Below, piece by piece: positions 8,401 through 9,250 of a DNA stretch of 9,250 bases. Below the pieces are notes generated by a model. It did not search any database. It had not been told where the DNA came from and saw only the letters and a program-made list of their open reading frames with translations. The DNA is from Desulfamplus sp. GTDB taxonomy: Bacteria; Desulfobacterota; Desulfobacteria; Desulfobacterales; Desulfobacteraceae. Made by a program: the position numbers and the translations under genes. Location of the stretch: assembly GCA_015232935.1 (NCBI GenBank), contig JADFYT010000079.1:1-9250 (forward strand), in the 5' to 3' direction. The first letter of the stretch is position 1; each line of letters begins with the position of its first letter.

Positions 8401-8706
8401 GTTAATCGCCTGGGTGTGATGGACAATATTCTCTTCATACGCCAGCAACTGTGCTTTGCTCAGTTCCGTTACGTCATCCAAAAACAGGCTGCTGTTAACC
8501 AGTGCATGGTAAAAGTTATGTAGATTGTCTTTATCCAAGCCTTCCAGCTTAGGATCACGAATGGGCTCTGCCAGTTTGTGAAAAGGGCGTTTTTTTGTGC
8601 CTTCTTGTAGTGGATCAATGCCAAACAGGCTGATCAGCCACTGATTAAGGAGAAGCTTATCCCTGAACTTATGCTGCTTTGGACCTTTAGTTTTGCTTTT
8701 AGCCAT
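5443..8706 (-). CDS. Res-like DEAD/DEAH-box helicase with putative C-terminal PD-(D/E)XK-type nuclease (type III restriction-like)
   Basis: This is a 1087-residue SF2 protein resembling the Res subunits of type III restriction systems, which translocate on and cleave unmodified DNA. Visible motifs: Walker A NATGSGKT 172-179, motif Ia VVLISPN near 205-211, Walker B-type DEGH 280-283, motif III SAT 315-317, and the Res-like motif V/VI block with KFVEGWD 583-589 and QLFGRGVRL 611-619. A region near residue 500-530 (NTGGHLSLDRVKGESGEI, then LRVG) looks family-specific. Near the C terminus, FHPDFILWM (982-990) and YVTFIEPHGL (997-1006) fit the PD...E of a PD-(D/E)XK nuclease, but the usual lysine position holds His1004. 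The start ATG is preceded by AGGAGAAGC, a good ribosome site. No methyltransferase gene is next to it: a fic fragment lies upstream and recB downstream. It could be an orphan restriction enzyme or part of another defence system; the exact family name is uncertain. Confidence 0.85.
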   Translation of the reverse strand: MAKSKTKGPKQHKFRDKLLLNQWLISLFGIDPLQEGTKKRPFHKLAEPIRDPKLEGLDKDNLHNFYHALVNSSLFLDDVTELSKAQLLAYEENIVHHTQAINSRRHRPIVWKYYQWLSLLFVEIYLDCYFSDRESLLAALNEYVDRFNSRWPEYAEMDYFNEDELNKLSLQNATGSGKTLLMHVNYLQYKHYSKKYGKENDLSRVVLISPNERLSEQHIAEFSESNIGASNFSKEGHSLFTQAQGLSRVDVLEITKLGDKEGPNTIATRSLGDQNLLLVDEGHRGLSGKNAKADENTWFKNRAMLCEKGFTFEYSATFDQAVSGTGHEDDYAKTVVFDYSYRWFYEDGFGKDYQILNLPESFDETKAVYLTACLLKFYQQLDIYEDKSQALHPFNIEKPLWVFVGSTVTGGKLGKDEQIVATDVAQIIAFIADFLSSKDKACKRMEEILTGNGQDTGLLDSNGVDIFEGSFTWLAKTLNAGLSYDDLYKNILKCLFNTNTGGHLSLDRVKGESGEIALRVGTSETPFGLINVGDAKALADHIEGVAKQDGLSLSVEDSDFSEATFDSVKDSSSPVNLLIGSKKFVEGWDCWRVSTLGLMHVGKSEGAQIIQLFGRGVRLKGYDWSLKRSGHSYAPSIPQYIEELETLNVFGVEADFMEKFRQFLADEGLPGNERRRVFTIPLNVTYDFGKKLQIIRPKRKTDDGKEYDFKKDAPVPNLGQLTEYLQLHPVVSDWYPRIQSIHSKKTAEAVKKDDVKLADRHISLLNMDELYFELEQFKRERSWYNLNIDKAGIQKLLTNKTWYTLFLPTARLEPGGFDDISLLQQVAAELLKRFCDHYYNYCKRSFIEPRLELRELTPEDDNIPQEDFYQLIVDGSEEQVILAIEKLKKELEENKQSLLKAGELQACRFGMHLFQPLFHVRKNGKITILPVALNESEFQFVTDLKEWSETNAAELQKDGAELFLLRNLSRGKGVGFFEAGNFHPDFILWMIADGKQYVTFIEPHGLLHEGPASDKVQFHKRIKDIESRFANPDVILNSFILSWTKYPQLRWGIPQDEMEANHVLFMTDDRDGHIDKLFDTLRGAAPS

Positions 8707-8729
8707 TATGCTTCTCCTGCAAATTTTGT

Positions 8730-8771
8730 TTTGATGATCATTTTTTCAAGCCAAACAGGTTTGATGATCAT
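8730..8771. repeat. Paired 12-bp direct repeats with 30-bp spacing, possible operator
   Basis: The 12-mer tttgatgatcat occurs at 8730-8741 and again at 8760-8771. Each copy contains the 8-bp palindrome atgatcat. The right copy overlaps the candidate -10 box and the left copy lies between the predicted transcription start and the ribosome site. The 30-bp period is close to three helical turns, so a dimeric regulator could bind both on one face. The repeat is certain; the operator role is inference. Confidence 0.5.
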
Positions 8772-8794
8772 AATTTTAACAAAATGATTACCAA
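8767..8794 (-). promoter_or_regulatory. Candidate sigma70 promoter for the Res-like gene
   Basis: On the minus strand, TTGGTA (8794-8789) and TATGAT (8772-8767) are separated by 16 bp, giving four and five matches to the consensus boxes. Transcription would start near 8760, about 55 bp before the ATG at 8706. It is the best promoter-like pair in the 114-bp gap, but it was found by eye. No comparable promoter was found before recB, so this may also drive recB and recD by read-through. Confidence 0.35.
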
Positions 8795-8820
8795 TGCAGT
8801 TAGAATTTAATAAGTGATTA

Positions 8821-9108
8821 TCAAAAAGCATTGTGCCCCTCTGCAATGTTAAGCAATTCCTTGAAGGCATAAACAGCGGGACTTCTTCCAGAGGCTTCCT
8901 TCAGAGTTATAAGGATTCCATCCTCTTTGAAAACAGTGATTAATCTGCGGGCGGTAGCTGGCGGAATACCAGCGTTATCTACAAAATCATTACTTTTGAA
9001 TATTGGTTTTTCAAAAATCCAGTCCAGAGAATGTATTGTATATTGTGAGTGCGTGAGTTGAACAAGCTCGTTTTTCTTTGTGTTATAGAGCGAAAGAATT
9101 TCAGCTGC
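8821..9108 (-). pseudogene. Fic-family protein, C-terminal winged-helix fragment (5' part missing)
   Basis: The frame ending at the TGA at 8821-8823 encodes about 95 residues that match the C-terminal tail of Fic-domain proteins. Key stretches are AAEILSLYN, LVQLTHSQYTIHSLDWIF, KPIFKSNDFV, GIPPATARRLI, DGILITLKEASGRSPAVYAF and KELLNIAEG. This part is a winged-helix module that usually follows the catalytic Fic fold. The catalytic HPFxxGNGR motif should lie further upstream but is absent: beyond about 9108 the frame stays open to the window edge but encodes sequence unlike Fic, and the plus strand there reads as aconitase. The gene has therefore lost its 5' part, including the active site and its start. 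Fic genes often sit in restriction-modification islands, so it may once have belonged with the Res-like gene. Confidence 0.8.
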
Positions 9109-9109
9109 C

Positions 9110-9250
9110 CCTACCCTTCCGGAGAAAGGATATTTATTTGATGACTCCGGTTTTGTTGAGCCTGCAGAAGACGGTAATAATCTGCATGTTGATGTATCAC
9201 CTGATAGTGAACGGTTACAATTATTACAGCCGTTTAAAAAATGGGATGGA
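9110..9250 (+). pseudogene. Aconitate hydratase (mitochondrial-type) internal fragment, 5'-truncated, continues past the window
   Basis: Read on the plus strand, this stretch gives LPEKGYLFDDSGFVEPAEDG followed by LHVDVSPDSERLQLLQPFKKWDG, with codons biased to purine-first as in real coding DNA. It resembles the part of mitochondrial-type aconitases just before the swivel domain (porcine enzyme: [21 protein letters not shown], then KD). Aconitase converts citrate to isocitrate. The frame has no ATG, GTG or TTG before the match and is closed upstream by TAG at 9086-9088, so the first several hundred residues with the iron-sulfur ligands are missing here. It joins the truncated end of the fic fragment head to head. 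The identification rests on remembered family sequence, not a search. Confidence 0.72.

Noticed and set aside
9109..9250. Minus-strand open frame continuing the Fic tail to the window edge
   Set aside because: The encoded sequence is Ser/Cys-rich and unlike Fic proteins, while the opposite strand reads as aconitase with strong coding bias.

Overview
The window reads as a bacterial chromosome segment in which nearly all coding sequence is on the minus strand. It holds the 5' two thirds of a RecBCD-type operon (recB complete, recD cut by the left edge) and, upstream of it, a large Res-like DEAD/DEAH helicase with a putative C-terminal nuclease fold. RecB and RecD follow the E. coli proteins closely motif by motif, so the operon is of the gamma/deltaproteobacterial type. 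The repeat-laden Rec proteins and a mitochondrial-type aconitase fragment would suit a Desulfobacterota (deltaproteobacterial) host, but that placement is inference and weak.

Layout from right to left, in the direction of transcription. 9110-9250 (+) is an internal piece of an aconitase gene that has lost its 5' part. It meets, head to head, the 3' end of a Fic-family gene (8821-9108, -) that has also lost its 5' part. 8707-8820 is intergenic, with a plausible sigma70 promoter and two 12-bp direct repeats spaced exactly 30 bp apart. 8706-5443 (-) is the Res-like helicase, with no methyltransferase beside it in the window. 5442-5270 is a gap that still holds an open, coding-looking frame without a start codon, likely the tail of a lost gene. 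5269-899 (-) is recB. recD starts inside the end of recB (14-nt overlap) and runs off the left edge after 304 codons.

RecB and RecD would form two subunits of the RecBCD helicase-nuclease, which processes double-strand ends and degrades cut foreign DNA. recC is not in the window. In many genomes recC lies directly upstream of recB; here that place is taken by the Res-like gene and gene debris, which suggests insertion or rearrangement at this locus. A restriction-type enzyme next to RecBCD makes functional sense, but the link is inference.

The most unusual feature is inside the rec genes. At least six separate in-frame tandem repeat blocks (units of 9, 24, 30, 36, 39 bp and a KAD-type block) sit in RecB and RecD, mostly where the E. 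coli proteins have short loops, including between helicase motifs I/Ia of RecD and II/III of RecB. Every catalytic motif I can see is kept. I noticed no similar repeats in the neighbouring Res-like gene.
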